A program made the position numbers and the translations under genes. A DNA stretch of 16,040 nucleotides from an uncultured Clostridia bacterium (lineage in GTDB: Bacteria > Bacillota > Clostridia > Lachnospirales > Lachnospiraceae), in NCBI GenBank assembly GCA_945622055.1, contig CALZBV010000031.1:1-16040 (forward strand), written 5' to 3'. Below are positions 6,833 to 14,443 of this stretch, piece after piece (position 1 is the first letter of the stretch; every line of letters begins with the position of its first letter). Below the pieces are notes generated by a model. That model was given only the letters and a program-made list of their open reading frames with translations, ran no database searches and was not told the DNA's origin.

Positions 6833-6861
6833 ATTATAACGATTGAACCGGAATTTGTCAA
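6833..6861 (-). promoter_or_regulatory. Consensus sigma-A promoter of tyrS
   Basis: TTGACA (6861-6856), a 17-bp spacer and TATAAT (6838-6833) on the minus strand give a perfect match to consensus. Transcription should start near 6826, just before the T-box stem I. Confidence 0.93.
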
Positions 6862-6900
6862 CCCCCAAAAAGAATACCTGCTTTTGAGCGTAATTGTGTA

Positions 6901-7473
6901 TTATTTCTTCTTTTTCTTCTCCACCGAATATCCAAATTTTCCAAGCTTCTCTCCCAAAAGAAAATATTCTCCATGGGAATACGCAACCAGACCGGTACTG
7001 TTCAGTTCAAATTTTCCGTTTGCATCCATATATTGGTCTTCCACGGTGACATTTACGACCTCTGCAAGAAACATTACGTGACTGCCAAGCTCAATTTCTT
7101 TTGTGACGCGACATTCGATATTCACCGGACTTTCCGCGATGCCCGGTGCATGAATCTCTTTGGAGGGAAGCGGCGTCAGCTTCATCTCCGCGAATTTATC
7201 CACATCTCTTCCGGATTTCACTCCACAGTAATCCGTAGCAAACACAAGCTCTTTTGTTACCAGATTAATCACGAATTCCCCGCTTTTTTTGATGATATCG
7301 TAGGAGTAACGCTCCGGGCGGACTGAAATTGAAACCATTGCCGGCGAGGAACAGGTCGTTCCAGCCCACGCAACCGTAATGATATTTGGTTTTTCCCCGG
7401 GCAGACCGCAGCTTACCATTACCACAGGCACCGGATACAGCATATTTCCCGGCTTAAAGGATTGTTTTCCCAT
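6901..7473 (-). CDS. Flavin reductase family protein (FMN-binding split-barrel type), 190 aa
   Basis: The sequence has the features of flavin-reductase-like, FMN-binding proteins: PGNMLYPVPVVMVSCG near the N-terminus, PNIITVAWAGTTCSSPAM at about 29-46, SISVRPERYSYDII at about 48-61 with GEFVINL following, and a DYCGVKSGRDVDKF segment. Members bind FMN and act as NAD(P)H:flavin oxidoreductases or as unknown flavoproteins; the reaction here is not known. The C-terminus is a short Lys run (EKKKKK). The start has GGGAGG. The gene follows the LicD-UDPGP fusion by 55 bp, with no promoter or terminator seen between them, so it may be transcribed from the glycan unit, though a functional link is not evident. 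The tyrS promoter begins about 40 bp after its stop. Confidence 0.88.
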   Translation of the reverse strand: MGKQSFKPGNMLYPVPVVMVSCGLPGEKPNIITVAWAGTTCSSPAMVSISVRPERYSYDIIKKSGEFVINLVTKELVFATDYCGVKSGRDVDKFAEMKLTPLPSKEIHAPGIAESPVNIECRVTKEIELGSHVMFLAEVVNVTVEDQYMDANGKFELNSTGLVAYSHGEYFLLGEKLGKFGYSVEKKKKK

Positions 7474-7528
7474 GATTTCCTCCCTTTTGAATCAGACATT
7501 GGAGCGTGCTTTGACGTTCTATCGTGAA

Positions 7529-9682
7529 TTAAAGCTCTACCCCGTTTAATCTCAGTAATTCCCTTGCGCTCTCAACCGAATCCACGCCCGTTGCATTTTT
7601 AATCGGCGCAAATTCCTTCTCACGGACAACCTCGTACACCAGACAGCTGTCTAACATATGAATCATATCAAGGACAAGACTCTCGTACTTGTAACCATTC
7701 GGCTTTTCCGGCTTAATCAGCTCTCCGGCCTCATTGCAATACGGAATCTTCTTCTCCACAATGTGAAGCGGCAAATCCTTTCCTACGATTTCCTCCAGCT
7801 CCTTCACACGGAACAAATAGTTGAGAATCACACCGTAATTGTATGCCGGTTCTCCGGAAGCATCCTTTGCCTCCATCATTTCCTGCGACAACTCATAGTA
7901 TTCCACAATCGACGGTTTTCCGTCCTCCAGGCACATAACACCCACCTTTTCATCCGGGGCATTTTTACGGATTACCTTAGCGCCAACAACACAATTCCGA
8001 AGCGCAGTTGCTCCTACGAATGCCGGGTCTGCAATCCGCTGCAGTACATTGTCGACAGCAAAAATATTCAGATACTCAATTCCGTTCTTATGAAGCATCT
8101 CCAAAAGCCCGGCACGCTTCATGGAAGAAAACCAGCCACCGTTTCCGTTCGGAGAAGCAGCAATCAGGCCCCTGCCTTCCATGTAAACCTTTCCGTTGTA
8201 ATCAGAAGCCGGTGCCATATCCTGCATAAAAAAGGTTACATAATTCGGATCGTATCCGAAGAACTTCTTTTCGTTCATAAATTTCACAGTCTTCTCATGG
8301 TTCTTTTCGCTCGTCATGACAAATAAATGGATATAGCTGCCGGTCTGTTTTACCACATCCATCAGATTGTTTATCAGGCACTCAAAAATATAAAGCTCTT
8401 TGGTGATACCGATGTTATACATGCACTTCGGATCATCGGAGCCAAGACGGGTTCCCATACCACCGGCCAGCAAGACGGCACCGACCTTCCCGGCACGCAG
8501 AAGTTCAAGTCCCTTTTCTGTAAAGGCTTCCTTATTTGCCTCGATTTCGTCTAATTTCATTGCAGGAATCGGGGAAATCACTCCACGGGAAAGCTCCTTG
8601 CTTCCGTCCTTTGCATTTGCAAGTACAGAAAAGTCTGTCTGTGCAATCTGCGCAAGCAGTTTCGTCTTTTCCTCCGGGGATAATTCCTCATAGTACTGTA
8701 ATACATGCTCCTGTCCGTATTCACTGACCTTTTTTAATGCTTCTTCGAATGTCATTTCAGTTCCTCCAGTTTTGTTTTGTTGATATTTTTGAAACGGCTG
8801 CTCCAGTTCAATGTAATTTACCGGATGCCCCTCCTGCCGATGCTTCGGTGGTGGCGTTAAATAGTTAACACCATACAATGCACGCAAATAACTGTCCGCA
8901 TCTACCGGACCAAAAAAATTTACGCCTTCAAATTCATACTCTGCAGTTCTTCCCCCGGCAGGCGCCATCACCCGTTCTCCCCTTCGCTGGTCCACCGCAA
9001 AATATGTGCTGTTTTTTAATTCTCCGTCAAATACATGCCGCGGAATCGATTCCTTTCTGCCCCAGTGACCGAGATAATTGGAATACCGGGCCTCCCCACG
9101 CGGCAAAAAGCTATTCTTTCTTTCTCCAAATTGTTTTACAGAGCTGTCCAGGCGCTGCACAAGTCTCTCCTGCTTTGTCCTCTCTGCAATTTTTTGTAAA
9201 AGAGCACGCTTTACCGGATTCTTCATGTGCTCTTTATCCGCAATGTGCGCATAGAGCAGTTTTTTTTCTGCTTTAATCCGCAGCTCCTGAAAGAAACGTG
9301 TTACGGCAGAACCGGTATCTGCATCCAGAGGAAAAATGTCAATATACACCCCCCCGACATAACCGCTTCCGCTTCTTCTCGCCTCAATTAACGTTGTTGC
9401 TTCATTTTCAAGCCGGGCAAACGCATATGGGACTGTACTTTCCTGCGAAAAATGCCGCAGACAGAAGCCCTCCGGAAATACGTCCGGTGGCAGTGAAAGC
9501 AGGCGCTCATATTCGTTTCTCGGCAGGCCGAAATCCGCATCATCGTCCCACGGAATAAAGCCTTTGTGCCGTACTGCACCAAGCATGGTTCCTCCCAGCA
9601 TGTAATACTGCAGCCTGTTTTCACGGCACACACGGTCGAATACCTTCATTACCTCAAATATCTTTTCCTGTAGCTCTGTCAT
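7529..9682 (-). CDS. Bifunctional LicD-family phosphotransferase / UDP-sugar pyrophosphorylase (UDPGP family) fusion, 717 aa
   Basis: Residues 1-290 are a LicD-family domain (GGTMLGAVRHKGFIPWDDDAD, acidic cluster at about 46-50, and IDIFPLD near 115-121). LicD proteins transfer phosphocholine or similar phospho-alditol groups to envelope glycans. From about residue 310 the protein is a UDPGP-family nucleotidyltransferase: LAGGMGTRLG near 405, PNGNGG near 511, FAVDNVLQRIADP near 541 and VGVMCLEDGKPSIVEYYE near 580. These look most like eukaryotic-type UDP-N-acetylhexosamine pyrophosphorylases (UAP1/AGX), which make UDP-sugars from UTP and sugar-1-phosphate. The start at 9682 overlaps the previous stop as ATGA and has AAGGA nine bases upstream; an in-frame ATG at 9691 is less well placed. 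A full ribosome site and ATG at 8755 sit exactly at the domain junction, so a separate 408-residue pyrophosphorylase may also be made. Confidence 0.88.
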   Translation of the reverse strand: MTELQEKIFEVMKVFDRVCRENRLQYYMLGGTMLGAVRHKGFIPWDDDADFGLPRNEYERLLSLPPDVFPEGFCLRHFSQESTVPYAFARLENEATTLIEARRSGSGYVGGVYIDIFPLDADTGSAVTRFFQELRIKAEKKLLYAHIADKEHMKNPVKRALLQKIAERTKQERLVQRLDSSVKQFGERKNSFLPRGEARYSNYLGHWGRKESIPRHVFDGELKNSTYFAVDQRRGERVMAPAGGRTAEYEFEGVNFFGPVDADSYLRALYGVNYLTPPPKHRQEGHPVNYIELEQPFQKYQQNKTGGTEMTFEEALKKVSEYGQEHVLQYYEELSPEEKTKLLAQIAQTDFSVLANAKDGSKELSRGVISPIPAMKLDEIEANKEAFTEKGLELLRAGKVGAVLLAGGMGTRLGSDDPKCMYNIGITKELYIFECLINNLMDVVKQTGSYIHLFVMTSEKNHEKTVKFMNEKKFFGYDPNYVTFFMQDMAPASDYNGKVYMEGRGLIAASPNGNGGWFSSMKRAGLLEMLHKNGIEYLNIFAVDNVLQRIADPAFVGATALRNCVVGAKVIRKNAPDEKVGVMCLEDGKPSIVEYYELSQEMMEAKDASGEPAYNYGVILNYLFRVKELEEIVGKDLPLHIVEKKIPYCNEAGELIKPEKPNGYKYESLVLDMIHMLDSCLVYEVVREKEFAPIKNATGVDSVESARELLRLNGVEL

Positions 9683-11595
9683 TGTTCCCATTCCTTTGTC
9701 CCGTCCCCGGCATTCCGGATTTCACGCAGCTCCGGACGGTAATGCACCTTGCGCTCCGCCTCCGTCGGGAGCTCCCTATAGTCTCCAAACATATGCGTAA
9801 GATAACAATCCCATTCCTTCGGTCCGCGAAGGGTAAGTCCCTCAAACTCCCATTCGCTGTACTCGTCATACGTTTCCCCGAAATACGTTCGCGGAACAAT
9901 CTCCTTTGTTTTATAGGCTCCTGTCAGGGTTCCCGCATAGGTGGCATGCTCTGAATCCTGCTCTGCAAACAGCCGGTCCATTTTCTTATAAACATCCGTT
10001 ACCTGAATCAGACGATAAAGCCTCAGAGAACGGACAACCCGCAAAATGCACTGTTCCCACTTCGGACGGCTGGTACGGATACCGGTATGCACATTTGCAG
10101 TTCCGCAGAGGAAGCGTAAAAACATTGCCCTGGCATAATACAACTTTCGCGCCTTCTCGTCATCCGGAGTTCCATCCAGCGGTAATATATCAATCAGATA
10201 CCCCTTCCGCTTCGTCGTATTCTCCAAAAGTGACTCGTAAAACTCATATTTCGTCGAAGCAATTTTTGCAAAATAGCTTTTAAACTCTGTATCGGTCTGC
10301 CAGCTTTCCATCACAAAATCCGGTCCCAGTACCTCATTTGCTTCTCCGCCCTTTACCAGTTCCATCAGCCGGTCATAGTCCGGACGAGGCATAGCCACAT
10401 CCACATCATCATCCCACGGGATGAAGCCCTTATGACGAACTGCACCAAGCAGTGTTCCCCCGATTGCATAATACCGCAGTCCATAGCGTTCACAAAGAGC
10501 AAGAAATGCCTTTAACGCAGAACGCTCCAGCTCGTGAAGCTTCCTAAGTGTCTCCCCGTAATCAGAAGCCTCTTCCTGAGAAGCCTTTTCTGTGCAATCC
10601 GTAACCGGCATTACCTTTTCCTTGTGTTTCTCACGCTTTTCCCAGTACGCCGGCTGAAGTGTGCACTTAAGTATCATCTTCTTCGGAAGCCTCTGATAAT
10701 GTTTTCCGAGAAAAAAGCCTGCATAGCGCGCCGCCGCATCTGCGAGAAATTGAACAAGCGTCCCATACCGTTTCTGTGAGATACAGTAGTCTGCTGCTTC
10801 CTTTACATAACGAAGTCCCTCCCGTTCCGAGCTCACCTGACGAAATACTCCCGGGTAATTTACCTGTGAAACCGCAAGGTCAAAATTTCGTCTGAACTGC
10901 TGTACCAGCCCGTAACGATGCGTGTGATATACTCCTGCCTTTGCGCAATACCGGATGGCACCTCCCATCTGAATCAGGGCGGCACCGTAAATCATATCCT
11001 CATTAAAAATCGTATCGGTCACAAAACCACCCAGCATATCATAGACACTTCTGCGATACATCGCACAGGCATTGGAAATCATAAAGGTCCTGATTCCCAG
11101 TCGCTCCATATCCTCCTGCGTCTTTGTTACGGACTTGTCCGGGTAATTGTGCATCCGCAGATACTTTTCCGTAAACGTAGCATTCTCCTCTGCAAGCTGT
11201 CTTGCATATGCAGCTCCAACCTGTTCTTCTTCAAAGCAGGAAAGCAGCCGTTCTACCAGGAAAATATCTGCCGGAACCACATCCTGCGTCATACATAAAA
11301 AAAACTCTGCAGCTGAAAAACGGCTGACGGCAAGATTGCGCGTACCGCCGTGGTCATACTCCTCCTTACGCACCCGTGAAAGCTCAATCTGAACCTTTCC
11401 CGAACCGGCACGGTCGTATTTGTCTGCAACCCGTTCCACACGCTCCATTATGTCCTCTGCGCAAAAGCCCTCTGCCTCCGTTACCATCAGAATGAGCTTT
11501 GCCGGACGTATGGTCTGCTTTAACAGCATTCCGATTAATTTATCAAATTTTCGGTCCGGCTTGTAAACCGGAATAATCACATCAGGACGTACCAT
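9679..11595 (-). CDS. GT2 glycosyltransferase - LicD-family fusion, 638 aa
   Basis: Residues 1-300 are a GT2 glycosyltransferase: PDVIIPVYKPD at 4-14, LCMTQDVVPAD near 100-110 (acidic metal/nucleotide site), FNEDMIYGAAL near 197-207 and YHTHRYG at 223-229. It resembles rhamnosyltransferase-like GT2s of O-antigen and wall polysaccharides. Residues about 350-620 are a LicD domain, with AIGGTLLGAVRHKGF, PWDDDVD at 393-399, IDILPLDG at 468-475 and MFGDYRELP near the end. The start at 11595 has GGAAGGAG; the longer ORF start at 11649 lacks one and adds a non-conserved extension. Its stop overlaps the next LicD fusion as ATGA. The two genes probably build and decorate an envelope glycan, with choline-, ribitol- or glycerol-phosphate as possible groups. 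An SD-like AAGGA and ATG also lie at the domain junction (10611), but could be chance. Confidence 0.9.
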   Translation of the reverse strand: MVRPDVIIPVYKPDRKFDKLIGMLLKQTIRPAKLILMVTEAEGFCAEDIMERVERVADKYDRAGSGKVQIELSRVRKEEYDHGGTRNLAVSRFSAAEFFLCMTQDVVPADIFLVERLLSCFEEEQVGAAYARQLAEENATFTEKYLRMHNYPDKSVTKTQEDMERLGIRTFMISNACAMYRRSVYDMLGGFVTDTIFNEDMIYGAALIQMGGAIRYCAKAGVYHTHRYGLVQQFRRNFDLAVSQVNYPGVFRQVSSEREGLRYVKEAADYCISQKRYGTLVQFLADAAARYAGFFLGKHYQRLPKKMILKCTLQPAYWEKREKHKEKVMPVTDCTEKASQEEASDYGETLRKLHELERSALKAFLALCERYGLRYYAIGGTLLGAVRHKGFIPWDDDVDVAMPRPDYDRLMELVKGGEANEVLGPDFVMESWQTDTEFKSYFAKIASTKYEFYESLLENTTKRKGYLIDILPLDGTPDDEKARKLYYARAMFLRFLCGTANVHTGIRTSRPKWEQCILRVVRSLRLYRLIQVTDVYKKMDRLFAEQDSEHATYAGTLTGAYKTKEIVPRTYFGETYDEYSEWEFEGLTLRGPKEWDCYLTHMFGDYRELPTEAERKVHYRPELREIRNAGDGTKEWEQ

Positions 11596-11620
11596 TCTAA
11601 TCTCCTTCCAATCTTCTTCT

Positions 11621-11649
11621 ATGATACACCCACCTCGCCAAAAAAACAA
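11621..11649 (-). promoter_or_regulatory. Candidate promoter of the GT2-LicD unit
   Basis: TTGTTT (11649-11644), a 17-bp spacer and TATCAT (11626-11621) lie on the minus strand and would start transcription near 11614, about 19 nt before the chosen start codon. The -10 box has one mismatch and the -35 box three. The rest of 11650-11745 shows no other feature I can support. Confidence 0.45.
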
Positions 11650-11746
11650 GAAAGAGTTTCCTTATACCAATGATCCACTCACATTTCTTCAAAGCTTTCG
11701 CGCCAGGTGCGGTCAACAAAATAAAAAACATCTCACTTTTTTCGGA

Positions 11747-11774
11747 ACAGAGACAGGCAGACACACATACGCTA
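11747..11774 (+). promoter_or_regulatory. Candidate sigma-K-type (late mother-cell) sporulation promoter
   Basis: ACA (11747-11749), a 16-bp spacer and CATACGCTA (11766-11774) match the sigma-K pattern known from Bacillus (AC-rich -35, CATANNNTA -10). The element sits 30 bp before the start of the Cys/Gly-rich gene. No good sigma-A promoter was seen there. The motif is short, so the call rests on position plus the coat-like protein. Confidence 0.5.
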
Positions 11775-11803
11775 TGGTGTAAGCAAATCATGGAGGTTTT
11801 CAC

Positions 11804-12079
11804 ATGGGATTTTTATCAAACGTAGGTGGCGGTAGTGGAAGTTGTTGCTGGATTATCATCCTTCTCCTTCTTTGCGGCGGATGCGGTGGCGTTGGCGGTG
11901 GAAACTGCAACTGTAACTGTGGTGGCGTTGGCGGAGCCGGTGACTGTGGCGACTGCAGCTGCATCATCATCATTCTCTTACTTCTGTTCTGCTGTGGCGG
12001 ATGCGGTGGCAGTGTTGGCGGTGGCAGCTGCAACTGTGGCTGCAACAACAATAACAACTGCGGTTGTGGCTGCAACTAG
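11804..12079 (+). CDS. Small Cys/Gly-rich repeat protein, possible spore-coat type, 91 aa
   Basis: This is the only convincing plus-strand protein gene. It has GGAGG eight bases before ATG. The protein has 19 cysteines in 91 residues and very high glycine. Two units with a 40-residue period can be seen: CC-W-IIILLLL-CGGCGG-VGGG-NCNCNC (14-39) and CSC-IIIILLLLF-CCGGCGG-SVGGG-SCNCGC (51-80), then NNNNNCGCGCN. The Ile/Leu runs of 7-9 residues are too short to cross a membrane. I recognise no named family. The pattern resembles Cys-rich structural proteins that cross-link, such as spore coat components, and the sigma-K-like promoter agrees. Because the DNA is GC-rich and repetitive, other frames are also open. 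This frame is preferred because of its ribosome site, promoter and terminator spacing. Confidence 0.75.
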   Translation: MGFLSNVGGGSGSCCWIIILLLLCGGCGGVGGGNCNCNCGGVGGAGDCGDCSCIIIILLLLFCCGGCGGSVGGGSCNCGCNNNNNCGCGCN

Positions 12080-12088
12080 CAGCACAAA

Positions 12089-12111
12089 CTATAGGACTCT
12101 CTTTCCTATAG
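12089..12111 (+). other. Hairpin after the Cys/Gly-rich gene
   Basis: CTATAGGA (12089-12096) pairs perfectly with TCCTATAG (12104-12111) around a 7-nt loop. It starts 10 bp after the stop codon and just before the main terminator. It may stabilise the 3' end of the message or assist termination. Confidence 0.55.
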
Positions 12112-12115
12112 CGCT

Positions 12116-12147
12116 AAAAAGGGCTGTCGCAAAACGACAGCCCTTTT
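12116..12147. terminator. Bidirectional rho-independent terminator
   Basis: AAAAGGGCTGTCG and CGACAGCCCTTTT form a 13-bp stem around a 5-nt loop. It has an A-run on one side and a T-run on the other, so it works in both directions. It lies between the convergent Cys/Gly-rich gene (plus) and hisA (minus). Confidence 0.92.
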
Positions 12148-12164
12148 CTAAGAAGTCTGTTAGT

Positions 12165-12947
12165 TTATTCCGTTTCTCTTCCAAAGGCAAGCACATCTTC
12201 AAACCGAAGCCTTCCTCCAAATAAATCCAGCGCACTTCCAATGGTATAATCCACTTTACCTCTGCCGAGCACCTTCAATCGTTCCAGGTCGTCAAAAGAA
12301 GCAATTCCGCCTGCATAGGTTGCGGTAATTCCTTCCACGCGTCCAAGCAGACCTGCCACTCCTTCCTCGATTCCGTGCTGTTTTCCTTCCACATCCACTG
12401 CATGAATCAGAAACTCATCACAGGAACCACTCAGGAAACGTAACGTTTCCTCCGTCATCTTCGTTTCGGTAAATTTCTGCCAGCGGTCTGTCACAATGTA
12501 GTAGCCGTCCTCTTTTTTCCGGCAGGAAAGGTCAAGTACAACATGCTCCCTTCCAACCTCACGCACCAGCCGTTTAAGGCGCTTTTCGTCTATTCTTCCG
12601 TCCCGGAATACATACGAGGTAACAATAACATGGGATGCACCTTTTTCGATGTATTCTGCAGCATTTTCCGCGGTCACGCCACCTCCGAGCTGAAGCCCTC
12701 CGGGATATGCCGCAAGTGCAAGAAATGCCTGTTTCCGGTCCGCCTCATAGTATTCCGAGCCGACCGGATTCAGTAAAATAATGTGACCGCCTGAAAGTCC
12801 TCTGTCCCGGTACAGTCCTGCGTAATAATCCCCGGCGTATTCCGATACAAAGTTTTCATCCGCGGCACTGTTTTTGTCTGCCAGGCTTCCGCCTATAATC
12901 TGCTTTACTTTTCCGTTGTGAATATCAATACAGGGTCTGAATTTCAT
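12165..12947 (-). CDS. hisA: HisA, eukaryotic (His6-like) type: ProFAR isomerase, 260 aa
   Basis: The product should isomerise ProFAR to PRFAR, step four of histidine synthesis, in the cytoplasm as a (beta/alpha)8 barrel. The likely catalytic Asp residues are D8 (CIDIHNG) and D139 (VVLDLSCRK). Phosphate-binding Gly loops are LQLGGGVT near 85 and YAGGI near 211. The sequence follows the eukaryotic family closely: IDIHNGKVKQIIGG, NFVSEYAGDYYA, LYRDR, SHVIVTS, FLIHAVDVEG and TIGSALDLFGG all have direct counterparts in yeast His6 as I recall it, and the length of 260 agrees. Ordinary bacterial HisA is about 240 residues and differs in these stretches. The start has GAGG seven bases upstream. It follows aspS by 13 bp, away from any other his gene in the window. 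Confidence 0.93.
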   Translation of the reverse strand: MKFRPCIDIHNGKVKQIIGGSLADKNSAADENFVSEYAGDYYAGLYRDRGLSGGHIILLNPVGSEYYEADRKQAFLALAAYPGGLQLGGGVTAENAAEYIEKGASHVIVTSYVFRDGRIDEKRLKRLVREVGREHVVLDLSCRKKEDGYYIVTDRWQKFTETKMTEETLRFLSGSCDEFLIHAVDVEGKQHGIEEGVAGLLGRVEGITATYAGGIASFDDLERLKVLGRGKVDYTIGSALDLFGGRLRFEDVLAFGRETE

Positions 12948-12960
12948 ATAAAAACCTCAT

Positions 12961-14310
12961 TTACGGATTCAGACGGGTCGGACCACGGAAGATAAACATT
13001 GCTTCCTTAATCGGCAGACCGAGAAGTAACATCGTCAGACGGTCAACACCGATTCCAAAACCACCGTGCGGCGGGCAGCCGTATGCGAAGAATTCAAGAT
13101 AGAACTCAACATCCTTATCCAGTCCCTTTTCCTGTGCCTGCTTCTTTAATACCTCATATCTGTGTTCCCGCTGTGCACCGGTCGTTATCTCGACACCTCT
13201 CCAGATCAGGTCATAGCCCTGTGGAACACCGTTCTCATCTCTCATGTGATAGAAGGCTCTCTTCTCTGCGTCAAAGTCGGTAACAAAAAGAAACTCGTGA
13301 TTGTAGTGCTTCTTAACCCACTCATAGCTGAGCTTCTCCGCTTCCGTCGTCAAATCGCCTTTTTCGGATTCCGGAACGGTATAACCGAATTCCTTCTCCA
13401 GACCATCGTATAAATCTCTCAGCTTCACAACCGGGAACGGAGTCGTCGGAACGATTACCTCCGTACCGAACAGTTCCTTAATCTGATCCCCGTAAGCTGC
13501 CTGAACCTTTTCCAGTGCTGCTCTGAGCAGATTCTCCTCCATCTTCATGACATCATGGAAGGAGGTGATATAACTGAATTCAAGGTCAAAACCGGTAAAT
13601 TCGGTCGTATGTTTACTGGTAAAGGACTTCTCTGCACGGAATACCGGACCACACTCGAAGATGCGTTCAAACCCGGATGCCATCGCCATCTGCTTATAGA
13701 ACTGCGGGCTCTGTGCAAGGTATGCCTTACGGTCAAAATACTTTACTTCAAATACATCCGAACCGCTTTCGCTTGCTGCACCAATGAGCTTCGGCGTATG
13801 TATCTCAATAAAATTCTGGTCTAAGAGATACTGTCTCAATGCATTTACCAGCACAGTCTGCACCTTAAACATCAGCTGGTTCTCATCGGTACGAAGGTCA
13901 ATCCAGCGGTAGTCGATTCTCTGGTCAATGCTGGAACGCTCAACTGCCTGCTTCTTCTTCGTTGCCGGGATGTCCTTTCTTGCAATCGGAATTGCATTCG
14001 CAATGCTCTCCACTACAATCTCATCCGGAAGAATCTCAATTCCGCCCATCTTTACATATTCATTCTCAATCACCTTACCGATTACGGTAATAACAGAATC
14101 ACCGGTAATGGTATCTACGATCTCGGCAAGCTGCGGGTTCGGCTCCTTCTCGAGCGTAACCTGAACCTTACCGGTAATATCCTTTAACACGATAAATGCC
14201 ATTGCCTTGCTGTTACGAATGTTCTCGACAAAGCCCTGTACCTTTACCTGAGCACCTGCATGCTGATTTACATCTTTGATATAAACGCGCTCCACTGTCT
14301 TATCCTCCAT
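12961..14310 (-). CDS. aspS: Aspartyl-tRNA synthetase, archaeal/eukaryal type, 449 aa
   Basis: This class II synthetase has an N-terminal OB-fold anticodon domain (about 1-105, VKVQGFVENIRNSKAMAFIV) and a catalytic core. Motif 2 lies at about 223-244 (VFRAEKSF...TGFDLEFSY), motif 3 at about 418-428 (FGIGVDRLTML), and the Asp-type active-site signature AQSPQFYKQM at about 199-208. It lacks the long GAD insertion of bacterial AspRS (about 590 aa), so it is the archaeal/eukaryal type. Some clostridia carry such an enzyme as a second AspRS that may also charge tRNA-Asn for amidation by GatCAB. Whether this one is discriminating cannot be told here. A weak AAGGTG ribosome site precedes the start, and a perfect sigma-A promoter lies 45-75 bp upstream. 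hisA follows after 13 bp. Confidence 0.9.
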   Translation of the reverse strand: MEDKTVERVYIKDVNQHAGAQVKVQGFVENIRNSKAMAFIVLKDITGKVQVTLEKEPNPQLAEIVDTITGDSVITVIGKVIENEYVKMGGIEILPDEIVVESIANAIPIARKDIPATKKKQAVERSSIDQRIDYRWIDLRTDENQLMFKVQTVLVNALRQYLLDQNFIEIHTPKLIGAASESGSDVFEVKYFDRKAYLAQSPQFYKQMAMASGFERIFECGPVFRAEKSFTSKHTTEFTGFDLEFSYITSFHDVMKMEENLLRAALEKVQAAYGDQIKELFGTEVIVPTTPFPVVKLRDLYDGLEKEFGYTVPESEKGDLTTEAEKLSYEWVKKHYNHEFLFVTDFDAEKRAFYHMRDENGVPQGYDLIWRGVEITTGAQREHRYEVLKKQAQEKGLDKDVEFYLEFFAYGCPPHGGFGIGVDRLTMLLLGLPIKEAMFIFRGPTRLNP

Positions 14311-14360
14311 CTTCTGACACCTTATAAAATAAAGTGTTAATGCTTTTCCTACGGCAAATA

Positions 14361-14389
14361 ATTATAAACCACCTTGCGCTTGATGTCAA
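14361..14389 (-). promoter_or_regulatory. Consensus sigma-A promoter of aspS-hisA
   Basis: TTGACA (14389-14384), a 17-bp spacer and TATAAT (14366-14361) lie on the minus strand, a perfect match to consensus. Transcription should start near 14354, giving a short leader of about 44 nt. No T-box or attenuator fits in that space. Confidence 0.93.
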
Positions 14390-14443
14390 GAATTGCCCTG
14401 TGATTCAAGATCATACTTTCTTCCAAAAGAACTGCCGCCCGAG

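Noticed and set aside
6840..6900. Possible terminator after the flavin-reductase gene (CAAAAG...CTTTTTG)
   Set aside because: The stem is short and A/T-only with a bulge, and there is no proper T-run, so it cannot be supported.
7658..8326. 222-residue plus-strand ORF opposite the UDPGP domain
   Set aside because: It is a shadow of a gene with clear nucleotidyltransferase motifs, has no recognisable domain and no ribosome site, and its composition is that of an antisense frame.
11800..12224. Other open frames over the Cys/Gly gene (a Pro/Gln-rich minus frame and an Ala/Val-rich plus frame from 11826)
   Set aside because: They arise from the repetitive GGC/TGC sequence. Neither has a ribosome site like the GGAGG before 11804, and the 11826 frame reads through the terminator into hisA.
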